In this document: piece after piece, positions 1 to 6,098 of the stretch
Layout of the letters: each line of letters opens with the position of its first letter
How positions within the stretch are numbered: the stretch's first letter is position 1
Assembly: GCA_025964455.1 (NCBI GenBank)
Contig: JAOPYU010000239.1
Coordinates: forward strand, 1 to 9,760
Direction of reading: 5' to 3'
Origin: Thermoleophilia bacterium
GTDB lineage: Bacteria > Actinomycetota > Thermoleophilia > Gaiellales > SKUG01
Length of the DNA: 9,760 bases
Made by a program: the position numbers and the translations under genes
The notes under the pieces: model-generated
The model's input: the letters and a program-made list of their open reading frames with translations, nothing else
Database searches by the model: none
Told to the model about the DNA's origin: nothing

Positions 1-2
1 GC

Positions 3-731
3 CTCGCGGCGAACGAACCGTCCCTGCTGGAGCGGGTCGAGGTGGTCGGGGCGGGCGATGAGCTGCCCTGGGAGCGCGTGGATGGGGCGATCGTGTTCGG
101 CTCGGACGAGACGATCGCGCTCGTTCGTCACCGTCTCGGCCCCGCCGCCGCTGGTCGCGTCGCCGCCTATGGATCACGGCAGGGCATCGCCGTTGCTGCG
201 CCTGGCGCCGACACGGACCCGTCGTGGGCGGAGCGACTCGCCGACGACGTGCTGACCTTCCGCCAGGCGGGCTGCATGAGCCCGTCCTGGCTCTACGTGC
301 TCGGCAGTGACGCGGAGGCGACCGCGCTCGTCGAGCGCGTCGGGCGGGCACTGGCCGTGGCCGCCGGCGACCACGTCGCCCCCGGGATCGACATCGGGTC
401 CGCGCAGCGGCGCTCTTCCGACGCGGACGTGCTCGGAGCGATCGCGGCTGGGATGCACCCGCAGGCCACCGCGCTCTACGCGGGCGACGCGCGCCTCACC
501 GTCGTGCGGGTCGCCGACCACGACGCCCTCGTCCGCGACCTCGGCCAGCTGGGGACGCTGCTGCAGACGGCGGTGATCGCCACGTCGGTCGAGGATCGCG
601 GCCCGCTCGCGGAGCTGCTGCTCACGCAGACGGGCATCACGCGCATCTGCCTTCCGGGACAGGCGCACGAGCCAGAGGCGCTGTGGCCACAGGACGGGAT
701 CGGGCGCGTCGCGCCCCTGCTCGGCCGTTGA
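3..731 (+). CDS. Acyl-CoA reductase, LuxC-like (C-terminal part, cut by the window edge)
   Basis: The reading frame is open from the first bases of the window, so this is the C-terminal ~242 residues of a longer protein; the full family is usually 400-480 residues. The recognisable part is the segment around FRQAGCMSP (Cys codon 273-275). It matches the conserved catalytic-cysteine region of LuxC-type acyl-CoA reductases (aldehyde dehydrogenase-like fold), where the cysteine carries the acyl thioester during NADPH-dependent reduction to the aldehyde. The C-terminus, with GITRICLPGQ and later a W-P-Q-D-G stretch, also fits the family ending. The NAD(P)-binding part mostly lies outside the window. 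The substrate cannot be read from the sequence; fatty acyl-CoA or a polyketide/lipid intermediate is possible. The gene ends 4 bp before a convergent gene. No lux or other partner gene is visible, so a role in bioluminescence should not be assumed. Confidence 0.72.
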   Translation, partial: LAANEPSLLERVEVVGAGDELPWERVDGAIVFGSDETIALVRHRLGPAAAGRVAAYGSRQGIAVAAPGADTDPSWAERLADDVLTFRQAGCMSPSWLYVLGSDAEATALVERVGRALAVAAGDHVAPGIDIGSAQRRSSDADVLGAIAAGMHPQATALYAGDARLTVVRVADHDALVRDLGQLGTLLQTAVIATSVEDRGPLAELLLTQTGITRICLPGQAHEPEALWPQDGIGRVAPLLGR

Positions 732-735
732 CCGG

Positions 736-1041
736 TCAGTGCCCGCCGTCGGTCGCGCCGGGCGCGATGCCGCCGCTCGGGTGCGACGGGATGCTCGCCC
801 AGCCGCCGTCGCCCTCGCCGGGCACGCCCGGAGCGCGGATGCCGCGGGTCGTCGCCCGCGCCATGCGGTCGAGGACCTCGAGCTGCAGCTCACCGTAGGT
901 TCGCACCTCGTTGCCCTCGGGCAGCGGCGCGATGAGCGCCTTCACCCGCTCCAGGATCTGCTGGGAGAACTGGGGGGTGGCGCCCGTCACGAGCTGGTCG
1001 ATGTCGTAGATGGTCACGCCGTGAGTCGAAGCCTCGTTCAT
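736..1041 (-). CDS. Hypothetical protein, 101 aa, helical N-terminus and disordered tail
   Basis: I do not recognise this protein. It starts MNEASTHGVTIYDIDQL, continues with amphipathic helical sequence to about residue 68 (QQILERVKALI and GELQLEVLDRMAR), and ends in a Gly/Pro/Ser-rich tail (residues 69-101) that is probably disordered. There is no signal peptide, membrane segment or cysteine. It is likely a real gene: third positions are strongly G/C and the start lies 6 nt after a good TAGATT -10 box, as in leaderless actinobacterial genes. It converges with the acyl-CoA reductase gene (4-bp gap) and is divergent from the rhodanese gene across a short shared promoter region. It looks cytoplasmic; a small regulatory or binding protein is possible, but nothing in the sequence proves it. 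Confidence 0.75.
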   Translation of the reverse strand: MNEASTHGVTIYDIDQLVTGATPQFSQQILERVKALIAPLPEGNEVRTYGELQLEVLDRMARATTRGIRAPGVPGEGDGGWASIPSHPSGGIAPGATDGGH

Positions 1042-1047
1042 GACCCC

Positions 1048-1077
1048 AATCTACACGCCGTGGCGGGGCGCTTTCAG
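1048..1077 (-). promoter_or_regulatory. Probable leaderless promoter of the 101-aa gene
   Basis: On the minus strand a TAGATT box (1048-1053) stands 6 nt before the ATG at 1041. This puts the expected transcription start at or next to the start codon, so the mRNA would be leaderless. A -35-like CTGAAA (1072-1077, 4 of 6 matches to TTGACA) lies 18 bp further upstream. No Shine-Dalgarno sequence precedes the ATG, which agrees with leaderless translation. Confidence 0.5.
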
Positions 1078-1144
1078 CCGCTGCGGTCGGTTCTGGCCAG
1101 CGAGCGGGCCGTTACGTCCCCATGCCCCTTCCACGATACGTCGG

Positions 1145-1150
1145 TACGAT
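1145..1150 (+). promoter_or_regulatory. Candidate -10 box of the rhodanese gene
   Basis: TACGAT fits the actinobacterial TANNNT -10 pattern. It overlaps the ATG at 1149 and ends 7 nt before a GTG at 1158. If it is the real -10 box, transcription would begin at about 1157-1158 and the true start codon would be that GTG, giving a leaderless message. I see no convincing -35 element and no Shine-Dalgarno sequence for any of the three possible starts (1122, 1149, 1158). Confidence 0.35.
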
Positions 1151-2045
1151 GCCTTCAGTGCACGCGTCCCCCGCATCCGAGCACGCCACCGCCACGAGCA
1201 GCGGACGCATCACTGCGCCCCCACTGGTGGATGCTCGCTGGCTGCACGCCAATCGCGACTCGGTGACCGTCATCGACGTGCGCCCGGCTTCGGAACACGC
1301 TGGCGCACACGTGCCCGGTTCGATCTCGCTGCCGCTCGACGCGCTGCTGCGCGACGACACCTCACGCCCCGTGATCGAGCAGCTCGCAGCGAGCACCCGC
1401 GACGAACTCGCCCGGCTCGGCATCGATCCCGACGCACACGTCGCGCTCGTCGACGACGGCTGCGGCGCAGCGTCGCTCGCCGCGTCGATCCTCGAACTCG
1501 CCGGATTGCGGCGGGTGAGCGCAGTCCATGGCAGCGCCATCGACCTGTGGCGCACGATCGGTGCCGACATCGACGAGGGCGTGCACGACGCCGCGGAGAG
1601 CTCGGCAGCAGCGTGGGCATCGGTCCCGTCGCGCCACGGGATCGTCGCCGCCTTCGAGGACCTGGTCGACGCCGTGGTGGATGATGCCGCCCACGTCGTG
1701 GACGCCCGCTCCCAGCTCGAGCACGAAGGCATCGTCGGCGCGCCCTGCTGCGCGACGCGCGGGGCGATCCCCGAGAGCGTCCACCTCGAGTGGACCGCTT
1801 TCTTCGACATCGCCGACGCGCCACGATCCAGTGATCGCGTGCGCGAGATCGCCGCACACGTCGGGCTCGACCCCGACACGGCGATCATCGTCACCTGCCA
1901 CGCCGGGCACCGCGCAGCGATCGCAGCCCGCGTGCTCCGCGGTGCCGGCTTCCGCAACGTGCGCGTCTCACTTGGCTCCTGGCACGAGTGGGCAGCTCGC
2001 GGCCTCGGCAGCGGCGTCGCGGACGACTCGCCGCTGCACGCGTGA
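1149..2045 (+). CDS. Tandem-rhodanese sulfurtransferase
   Basis: A two-domain sulfurtransferase of 298 residues, the usual size of thiosulfate or 3-mercaptopyruvate sulfurtransferases. Domain 1 (about 22-140) carries the rhodanese signature VIDVRPASEH followed by H-V-P-G-S. Its active-loop region (VDDGCGAAS, Cys105) does not fit a catalytic loop, so it is probably structural, as is typical of the first domain. Domain 2 (about 165-288) has VVDARS, then G-A-I-P, and a complete active-site loop CHAGHRAA with the persulfide-forming Cys250. The loop differs from CRKGVTA (thiosulfate) and CGSGVTA (mercaptopyruvate) and is closer to single-domain rhodaneses, so the donor is uncertain. No signal peptide is seen, so it should act in the cytoplasm in sulfur transfer or cyanide/persulfide handling. 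An in-frame ATG at 1122 and a GTG at 1158 are alternative starts; 1158 is favoured if the message is leaderless. Confidence 0.88.
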   Translation: MPSVHASPASEHATATSSGRITAPPLVDARWLHANRDSVTVIDVRPASEHAGAHVPGSISLPLDALLRDDTSRPVIEQLAASTRDELARLGIDPDAHVALVDDGCGAASLAASILELAGLRRVSAVHGSAIDLWRTIGADIDEGVHDAAESSAAAWASVPSRHGIVAAFEDLVDAVVDDAAHVVDARSQLEHEGIVGAPCCATRGAIPESVHLEWTAFFDIADAPRSSDRVREIAAHVGLDPDTAIIVTCHAGHRAAIAARVLRGAGFRNVRVSLGSWHEWAARGLGSGVADDSPLHA

Positions 2046-2046
2046 C

Positions 2047-2061
2047 GGCCGTCGCGCGGCC
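2047..2061 (+). terminator. Weak hairpin after the rhodanese gene
   Basis: GGCCG (2047-2051) and CGGCC (2057-2061) form a short GC-only stem with a 5-nt loop just behind the stop codon (2043-2045). There is no T-tract. It may end the rhodanese transcript, but short GC palindromes are frequent by chance at this base composition. Confidence 0.25.
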
Positions 2062-2126
2062 ACCTGCGGCCAGCGGCGCTCCATCCCTGCTCCGCCGCCC
2101 GGCACCCCGCTCGATGATCGGGTGAC

Positions 2127-2768
2127 ATGACCGTCTCCGGCCCCGCACTCGACGTCCTCAAGAGCTTCATCGGTGGCGCCAACGCGCAGTACCGCGCGGC
2201 GGGCCTCGGCGAGTACCAGATGCGTGTCGCCAAGGACGGATCGGTGACGATCCCGCACCGTCCCACCCCTGCCTTCAAGGTTCCGGCAGCCACCGGAGAC
2301 GCCGCGGCTGACCAGGCTGCAGCAGGCGCAAGCGCGACGGGCACCGCGCCCGCCGCCGGAGCAGCCGCCCCGCCGGCCGGCGCGAGCGCTGGAGCCACGC
2401 CGCCCGTGCCCGCCGACGTGAAGCGCACCGGCCCGGCGCCCAAGATCAGCGGACTGCAGCAGGGCGGCGACAACGCCTTCAAGCTGGCGTGGGCGCCCGT
2501 CGCCGGCGCCAAGCAGTACGGCATCTGGCAGGACGGCGTCCTGCTCGGTCACGTTCCCTCGCCGAGTTTCGCCGGCCAGGTCGCAGCGAATGCATCCAGC
2601 ACCATCCAGGTGGACGCCGTGCTCGCCAACGGTTCGCGCACCGCGCTCACCAAGGCGCTCAAGGTCGCGCGCGATTCGAGCGGCAAGCTGACGTTCGGCG
2701 CCGCCGATGGCTCCACCGCAGGCGCTCCGTCGCCGGCAGCTACAGCACCCGCAGCAGCAGCAAGCTGA
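2127..2768 (+). CDS. Hypothetical protein with one fibronectin type III-like domain
   Basis: 213 residues in three parts. Residues 1-50 are a small N-terminal region (MTVSGPALDVLKSFIGG, then EYQMRVAKDGSVTIP), perhaps a short beta-rich module. Residues 51-104 are an Ala/Pro/Gly-rich flexible linker. Residues 105-182 read like a fibronectin type III fold: FKLAWAPVAGAKQYGIWQDG gives the core Trp and Tyr strands, and later TIQVDAVLANGSRT gives the C-terminal strands. A second Ala/Pro tail ends the protein. No signal peptide or membrane helix is present, which is unusual because FN3 modules are mostly found outside the cell; it may be cytoplasmic or leave by another route. A weak GATGAT -10-like box (2113-2118) lies 8 nt before the ATG and no Shine-Dalgarno is seen. 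Its last 29 bp overlap, tail to tail, the minus-strand gene G. The low-complexity linker resembles that of gene F, hinting at a shared envelope theme, but no function can be assigned. Confidence 0.75.
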   Translation: MTVSGPALDVLKSFIGGANAQYRAAGLGEYQMRVAKDGSVTIPHRPTPAFKVPAATGDAAADQAAAGASATGTAPAAGAAAPPAGASAGATPPVPADVKRTGPAPKISGLQQGGDNAFKLAWAPVAGAKQYGIWQDGVLLGHVPSPSFAGQVAANASSTIQVDAVLANGSRTALTKALKVARDSSGKLTFGAADGSTAGAPSPAATAPAAAAS

Positions 2769-2916
2769 CCGCGCCGGCTGCGACCATGATCGCCAGGTAG
2801 CCGAGCTGCAGCTCGCGCGGCGCGCCCGCCCTCGACGCCTTCCACAGCCGCATCGCCATCGCGATCGTGATGAGGACCCCGATTGCTGCGACGATGATGA
2901 TCAGCGCAAGGCGCAT
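2740..2916 (-). CDS. Small membrane protein G, 58 aa, two transmembrane helices
   Basis: A small gene of 59 codons, easily missed. The protein begins MRLALIIIVAAIGVLITIAM (helix 1, about residues 3-22). It then has a basic loop (RLWKASRAGAPREL, residues 23-36), then helix 2 (about 40-57, GYLAIMVAAGAVSLLLL), and ends RVL. The positive loop suggests a hairpin with both ends outside and the loop in the cytoplasm. Its ATG shares one base with the TGA of gene F (TGATG), the classic arrangement for translational coupling, and no good Shine-Dalgarno precedes it, so it probably depends on reinitiation after F. It overlaps the 3' end of the convergent FN3-like gene by 29 bp. It may be an accessory or stabilising subunit of the membrane complex proposed for genes A-F. 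I know no family for it. The two clean hydrophobic segments and the junction with F make it very likely real. Confidence 0.8.
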   Translation of the reverse strand: MRLALIIIVAAIGVLITIAMAMRLWKASRAGAPRELQLGYLAIMVAAGAVSLLLLRVL

Positions 2917-4127
2917 CAGAGCAGCTTGACGGTGGGAGCCCGGCGCGGGGCCGCGTCACCGATCGCCAGGACCATTCCTGACGAGTCGGTGATCGTGATC
3001 GAGCGCGACGAGCGCGCGTAGCTCTTGCCGAGGCGTGTCAGGAAGCTCTTCACGAGCTGGATCTGCACCTTCTTGCCGGCGCTCGTCCACTGCTCCTGCG
3101 CGCTCGCATCGAGCTTGATGACCAGCACGGCACCCGTTACCGTCGCGCGATAGCGCTTGAGCACCGCAGGCTTGCCGATTCCGCCCGCGCTCGGCACGAG
3201 CGTGACGGTCGAGGACACGGTGATCTTGGCCTTCTCCATCACGCCCGTCGCGTCCTTGGCCGCGCGCAGCGCCTCGGGCGAGTTGCCCGAGTTGGTGCCG
3301 TCGGTCGTGGTCTGGCTGGCCGCGCCGCCCGTCGCCGCCGCACCGGTCGCGCCCGTGCCGGCACCGCCGGTTCCCGTGGCGCCTGCCGCGCCTGGATCGG
3401 TCGCCGATCCCACGCCTCCAGCTGCCGGGTCGGTACCCGTTGCTGCGCCTGCGCAGGGATCGCTCGTCGCCCCGGCACCGGCGCCGGCCGTCGGATCGGT
3501 AGCTGCGGCACCTGCCGCTGGATCGGTCGCCGCAGCACCTGCCGCTGGATCCGCTGCGCCGGTCGCCGCCGCCGGATCGGTGCCGGCCGCTGCCGGATCC
3601 GCCGCGGTCGCCGCCAGGTCGGGCGTGGCCTCGGCGGCGACGATCACGGAGGTGTCGCTCACGCGGCCCGGGTCGTAGGAACCTTCGCCTGCCGCCAGCA
3701 CACGATCGCCGCCGGTCCATCCACCTGCCGCGCTCGCGACGGGCGCGCCCGTGGTGGGGTCCGTCGCGGTCGCAGCGCCGCCTGCAGCGGGATCGGCTGC
3801 TCCGGCTGCGCCGCCGGCTCCGGCCGCGGGATCAGCTGCGCCGGCACCCGAAGCTGCCGGATCGACCGCGCCTGCAGTGGGGTCGGTCGCCGCAGGATCG
3901 ACGCCGGTACCGGAGCCCGGGGTCGTCGCGCCAGCGCCGCAGTCGGGGGTGACGCCGACGCCGGTGTCGACGGCCGCCGCGTCCACGGGCGCCTCCTCCT
4001 CCTTGGCCAGCATGCCCTGGAGGGGCCCCAGCGGGAGGTTCGGCGGCTTGCCGAACATCGTGAGGACCACGGCTGCGAGCACGAGCACGCCAGCCACTGC
4101 GCTTATGAGCTTCATCTGCTTCGACAT
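2916..4127 (-). CDS. Membrane-anchored protein F with Asp-Pro repeat linker and C-terminal domain
   Basis: 403 residues. The N-terminus MSKQMKLISAVAGVLVLAAV is a short basic head plus one transmembrane or signal-anchor helix (about residues 7-25), with no lipobox. Residues 45-275 are a low-complexity Ala/Gly/Thr/Pro linker with about fourteen irregular [A/T/V]-D-P-[A/T] units, probably extended and disordered. It is interrupted by a non-repetitive island (about 132-170) and holds two lone cysteines (63 and 225). Residues 284-403 form a soluble domain: a helix (EALRAAKDATGVMEKA), beta-type segments (KITVSSTVTLVP, YRATVTGAVLVIKLD), a helix (VKSFLTRLGKSYAR) and strands (SITITDSSGMVLAIG). I do not recognise this domain. 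The protein is likely anchored in the membrane, with the linker spanning the cell wall and the end domain at the surface. The start at 4127 is chosen because of a strong AAGGAGGG site. The frame is open up to 4277, but that part reads through the 58-bp repeats. Gene G follows with a TGATG junction. Confidence 0.85.
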   Translation of the reverse strand: MSKQMKLISAVAGVLVLAAVVLTMFGKPPNLPLGPLQGMLAKEEEAPVDAAAVDTGVGVTPDCGAGATTPGSGTGVDPAATDPTAGAVDPAASGAGAADPAAGAGGAAGAADPAAGGAATATDPTTGAPVASAAGGWTGGDRVLAAGEGSYDPGRVSDTSVIVAAEATPDLAATAADPAAAGTDPAAATGAADPAAGAAATDPAAGAAATDPTAGAGAGATSDPCAGAATGTDPAAGGVGSATDPGAAGATGTGGAGTGATGAAATGGAASQTTTDGTNSGNSPEALRAAKDATGVMEKAKITVSSTVTLVPSAGGIGKPAVLKRYRATVTGAVLVIKLDASAQEQWTSAGKKVQIQLVKSFLTRLGKSYARSSRSITITDSSGMVLAIGDAAPRRAPTVKLL

Positions 4128-4132
4128 CGAGA

Positions 4133-4140
4133 CCCTCCTT
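4133..4140 (-). promoter_or_regulatory. Strong Shine-Dalgarno site that fixes the start of gene F
   Basis: AAGGAGGG on the minus strand, 5 nt before the ATG at 4127. It is the best ribosome binding site in the window and shows that the longer open frame up to 4277 is not the real N-terminus. It also suggests F is translated independently of E. Confidence 0.75.
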
Positions 4141-4188
4141 CCCACGGCACCTGCCATGGGAACATCGGACGCCGAATGTCGCCTACCG

Positions 4189-4337
4189 GTTCCCCGCAGG
4201 GAACTCAATCCAAGGTCCACCAAGCCCAGTCGAGGGCATGTGTTCGATTCCCGTAGGGAACTCGAACGAACGTCCACCCGGCCCCAGTCGAGGGCGTGTG
4301 TTCGATTCCCGCAGGGAACTCGAACACCAGCCCTCGA
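4189..4337. repeat. 58-bp imperfect tandem repeat with a palindrome in each copy, between genes E and F
   Basis: About two and a half copies. Each holds a palindromic core of the form GTTCGA-TTCCC-n3-GGGAA-C-TCGAAC, at 4242-4267 and 4300-4325, with a shorter version at 4189-4204 (GTTCCC-CGCA-GGGAAC). The cores are spaced 57-58 bp apart. The segments between them are also repeated (a GTCCACC..., then CCCAGTCGAGGGC, found at 4225-4236 and again at 4283-4295). A period of 58 is not a multiple of three, so the reading frame shifts from copy to copy and the repeat is not coding. The palindromes resemble REP/BIME-type intergenic repeats. They fill most of the 212-bp gap between E and F. Confidence 0.8.
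4288..4337 (-). terminator. Long hairpin directly behind the stop of gene E
   Basis: Three nested arms pair: TCGAGGGC (4288-4295) with GCCCTCGA (4330-4337), GTGTTCGA (4298-4305) with TCGAACAC (4320-4327), and TTCCC (4306-4310) with GGGAA (4314-4318). That is 21 base pairs with one 2x2 internal loop, one bulged C and a 3-nt loop. It begins 2 nt behind the TAG of gene E (4342-4340). It lacks a T-tract, so it may act as a factor-assisted terminator, or as an mRNA 3'-end stabiliser that lowers expression of F and G relative to A-E. Confidence 0.55.
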
Positions 4338-4339
4338 TC

Positions 4340-5254
4340 CTAGAAACCGTGGATCCGGTTCTGGACGAAGAAGTTCTCGTCGGGCAGACCGTAGAAGCCG
4401 TCGAACGGGCGCACCATCGCGACCACGTTGGTGCCGTCGGGCACCTGCACCTTGAGCGCCGTGCCGACGATGAAGTTGCTCGCGTCGTGGCGGTCCTTGC
4501 GTGCCGGGAGCGGGCCACCGTGCTGCATCACCGCGATCATCGGCAGGACCACGCTCATCACGCGGTTGTCGGGCGCCAGGTTCGGCACGCCGTACTTCTT
4601 GGAGTTGCCGCCCGCGACGGACAGGCGCGTCTTGTTGTTGGCGAACGCCTTCGTGAGCGGCCCGCTCGCAGCCATCTGGCTGATCGTCGTCTTGAGGTTG
4701 GTGTCCATGGCGGTGATCGCCGTGTCGATCTGGCCGAACTCCGTGACGATCGACTTGGTCGATGCCGCCGATGCGCTCACGTTCGTGCGCAGGGACCCCA
4801 TGCTGCCGGCGGTGGAGCCGAGCTTGCCGTCGACGCTGCCGAGCCGCGAGTTGGAGTTGGAGACCGCGCCACCGACGACCCCGAGCTGCTTGTTGAGCTC
4901 CATCGTCTTGGCCGCCATGCCCCCGGTCGCCTCGGCGATGCCCGCCATGTTGCCCTGCAGGTCGATCAGGTTCCTGGAGTTGGAGTCGATCGCCTTGAGC
5001 GAGCCGTTGGACTCGTGCATCAGGCCGGTCAGTTCGTAGGTCGAATCAGCCACGTCGCGCATGAGCTTGATCGGGTTGGCGCTCGACCCGTTCCCGCCCA
5101 TCGCGGTCGGCGTCGCCACGAGCAGCAGCAGCACGGCCATGAGGATGAGCGGCGCGATCGGCTGGCGCCGCGGCGCATCACCCCAGAGCAGCTCGCCCGG
5201 CGCGTGTCCGGTGCTCGGCAGCAGGTTGCGTGATGTGAATGCGGAAGCGGTCAT
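4340..5254 (-). CDS. Membrane-anchored helical protein E, with C-terminal domain
   Basis: 304 residues. Residues 1-32 are a cytoplasmic head ending in Arg-Arg. A transmembrane helix follows (about 33-51, IAPLILMAVLLLLVA). Residues 60-205 are a long outside helical region with Leu/Met/Ile at roughly heptad spacing among Ser, Thr, Asn, Gly (for example SNGSLKAIDSNSRNLIDLQG and LGSVDGKLGSTAGSMGSL). Residues 215-304 form a distinct end domain beginning SKKYGVPNLAP. It includes a probable beta stretch RVMSVVLPMIAVM, then FIVGTALKVQVPDGTNVVAM, and ends in a Phe-rich tail. I do not recognise this domain. The helical part resembles chemoreceptor-like or Mce-tail coiled coils, but no HAMP, signalling tip or MCE domain is present. 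It is fourth after A in the cluster, 31 bp behind D, with a modest AGGG ribosome binding site. The repeat hairpin follows its stop, so E probably closes the tightly coupled A-E block. Confidence 0.85.
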   Translation of the reverse strand: MTASAFTSRNLLPSTGHAPGELLWGDAPRRQPIAPLILMAVLLLLVATPTAMGGNGSSANPIKLMRDVADSTYELTGLMHESNGSLKAIDSNSRNLIDLQGNMAGIAEATGGMAAKTMELNKQLGVVGGAVSNSNSRLGSVDGKLGSTAGSMGSLRTNVSASAASTKSIVTEFGQIDTAITAMDTNLKTTISQMAASGPLTKAFANNKTRLSVAGGNSKKYGVPNLAPDNRVMSVVLPMIAVMQHGGPLPARKDRHDASNFIVGTALKVQVPDGTNVVAMVRPFDGFYGLPDENFFVQNRIHGF

Positions 5255-5285
5255 GTCAGTCAGCCCTGGGGTCGGGTTCGGTCGG

Positions 5286-6098
5286 TCACGGACCGGTGTA
5301 GATAGGCCACACGTTTCGCTGGAAGACCGGGATCGGCTTGACCTCGGCGCGGATGCCCGGTAGCGGCGGGAGCGTCTGCTTGGGCAGGTCGGCGCGGATC
5401 GTCATTCCGCCGCCGGTCGGGGGCGCCGCGATGTAGTTCATGATGCGGATCGTGTAGGCCAGGCTCGAGTTCATCTTGTCGAGCCCCGAGCGCATCCGGC
5501 GCGTGCCGAGGAGCATCTCGTGCTGGGTCTTCACGAGCGGCGTGATGTTCCCGTTGAGCGAGGTGATCGTCGTGGCCAGGGTGTCTGTACCCTTGGAGGC
5601 GCCCTCGAGCGAGCCACGCATGGACGTCGTGGAACCGGCGATCGAGGTCAGCTGCTGGTTGAGCTTCGCGGTCGTGCCGGTCATCTCGTGCAGGTGCCCC
5701 GCGGAGGTCGTGACCTCCGTGCTCGTCGACTTCACCGTGCCGACGATCGCGCCGAGGTGGCGCGAGGTCCGGGGCACCGTGTCCATGGTCTTGTTGAGGA
5801 TGTCGAGCCCGCCGTTCGCTATGGCCAGCTGCTCGTTCATGACCTTGAGGTCGCGGTTCATCGATTCCATCGTCGTCAGCAGCGACTGCGCGCCGACCAG
5901 GATCACCACGACGCATGCCAGCAGCAGCACCGAGGCTGTCGCCTTCGTGCCGAGCGTCAGCGCCAGCGCGTCGGTGCGCTGGGCGAGCTCCTCGAGCGAG
6001 AAGGTGCGCACCGGGCGCGCGGCAGGCATGCCGGCGCCGGGCGATGCCATCGCAGCACCGCCACCCGTGACTGACACAGTGCCGCGACCGCTCAGCAT
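5286..6098 (-). CDS. Membrane-anchored helical protein D with Pro-rich tail
   Basis: 270 residues. The cytoplasmic head (1-53) contains an amphipathic stretch FSLEELAQRTDALALTLG. A transmembrane helix spans about 54-73 (ASVLLLACVVVILVGAQSLL). Residues 75-222 are a long helical region with regular Leu/Met/Ile spacing and many Ser/Thr (for example MNRDLKVMNEQLAIANGGLD and HEMTGTTAKLNQQLTSIAG). The tail (226-270) is Pro-rich and ends FQRNVWPIYTGP; it looks extended and may lie along a partner. I know no family for it. The start at 6098 is supported by a GGAAAGG site 7 nt upstream and by a 7-nt overlap with the stop of C; a longer open frame to 6224 only runs through C's coding region. It is co-translated with C and has the same layout as A, B, C and E, so it is probably a subunit of the same assembly. 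Confidence 0.87.
   Translation of the reverse strand: MLSGRGTVSVTGGGAAMASPGAGMPAARPVRTFSLEELAQRTDALALTLGTKATASVLLLACVVVILVGAQSLLTTMESMNRDLKVMNEQLAIANGGLDILNKTMDTVPRTSRHLGAIVGTVKSTSTEVTTSAGHLHEMTGTTAKLNQQLTSIAGSTTSMRGSLEGASKGTDTLATTITSLNGNITPLVKTQHEMLLGTRRMRSGLDKMNSSLAYTIRIMNYIAAPPTGGGMTIRADLPKQTLPPLPGIRAEVKPIPVFQRNVWPIYTGP

Noticed and set aside
1112..2524. Minus-strand open frame of 470 codons across the rhodanese and FN3-like genes
   Set aside because: It lies opposite two recognisable plus-strand genes and has Ser/Ala/Arg-rich composition without any motif.
3157..3678. Plus-strand Ala/Pro/Val-rich frame opposite gene F
   Set aside because: It is the reverse reading of the Asp-Pro repeat; no start signal or anchor, and F has the signal-anchor and ribosome binding site.
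4128..4277. Upstream extension of gene F (50 extra residues)
   Set aside because: It reads through the non-coding repeat, whose 58-bp period shifts frame between copies, and the strong Shine-Dalgarno site lies just before the ATG at 4127.
4225..4325. tRNA remnant: GTTCGATTCCC resembles a T-loop (B box)
   Set aside because: The bases around it do not form a T stem of five pairs or an acceptor stem; the motif is explained by the palindrome of the 58-bp repeat.
4189..4337. CRISPR-like array (26-bp palindromic repeats spaced at 58 bp)
   Set aside because: The segments between the palindromes are themselves near-identical (GTCCACC and CCCAGTCGAGGGC in both), so there are no unique spacers, and only two to three units exist.
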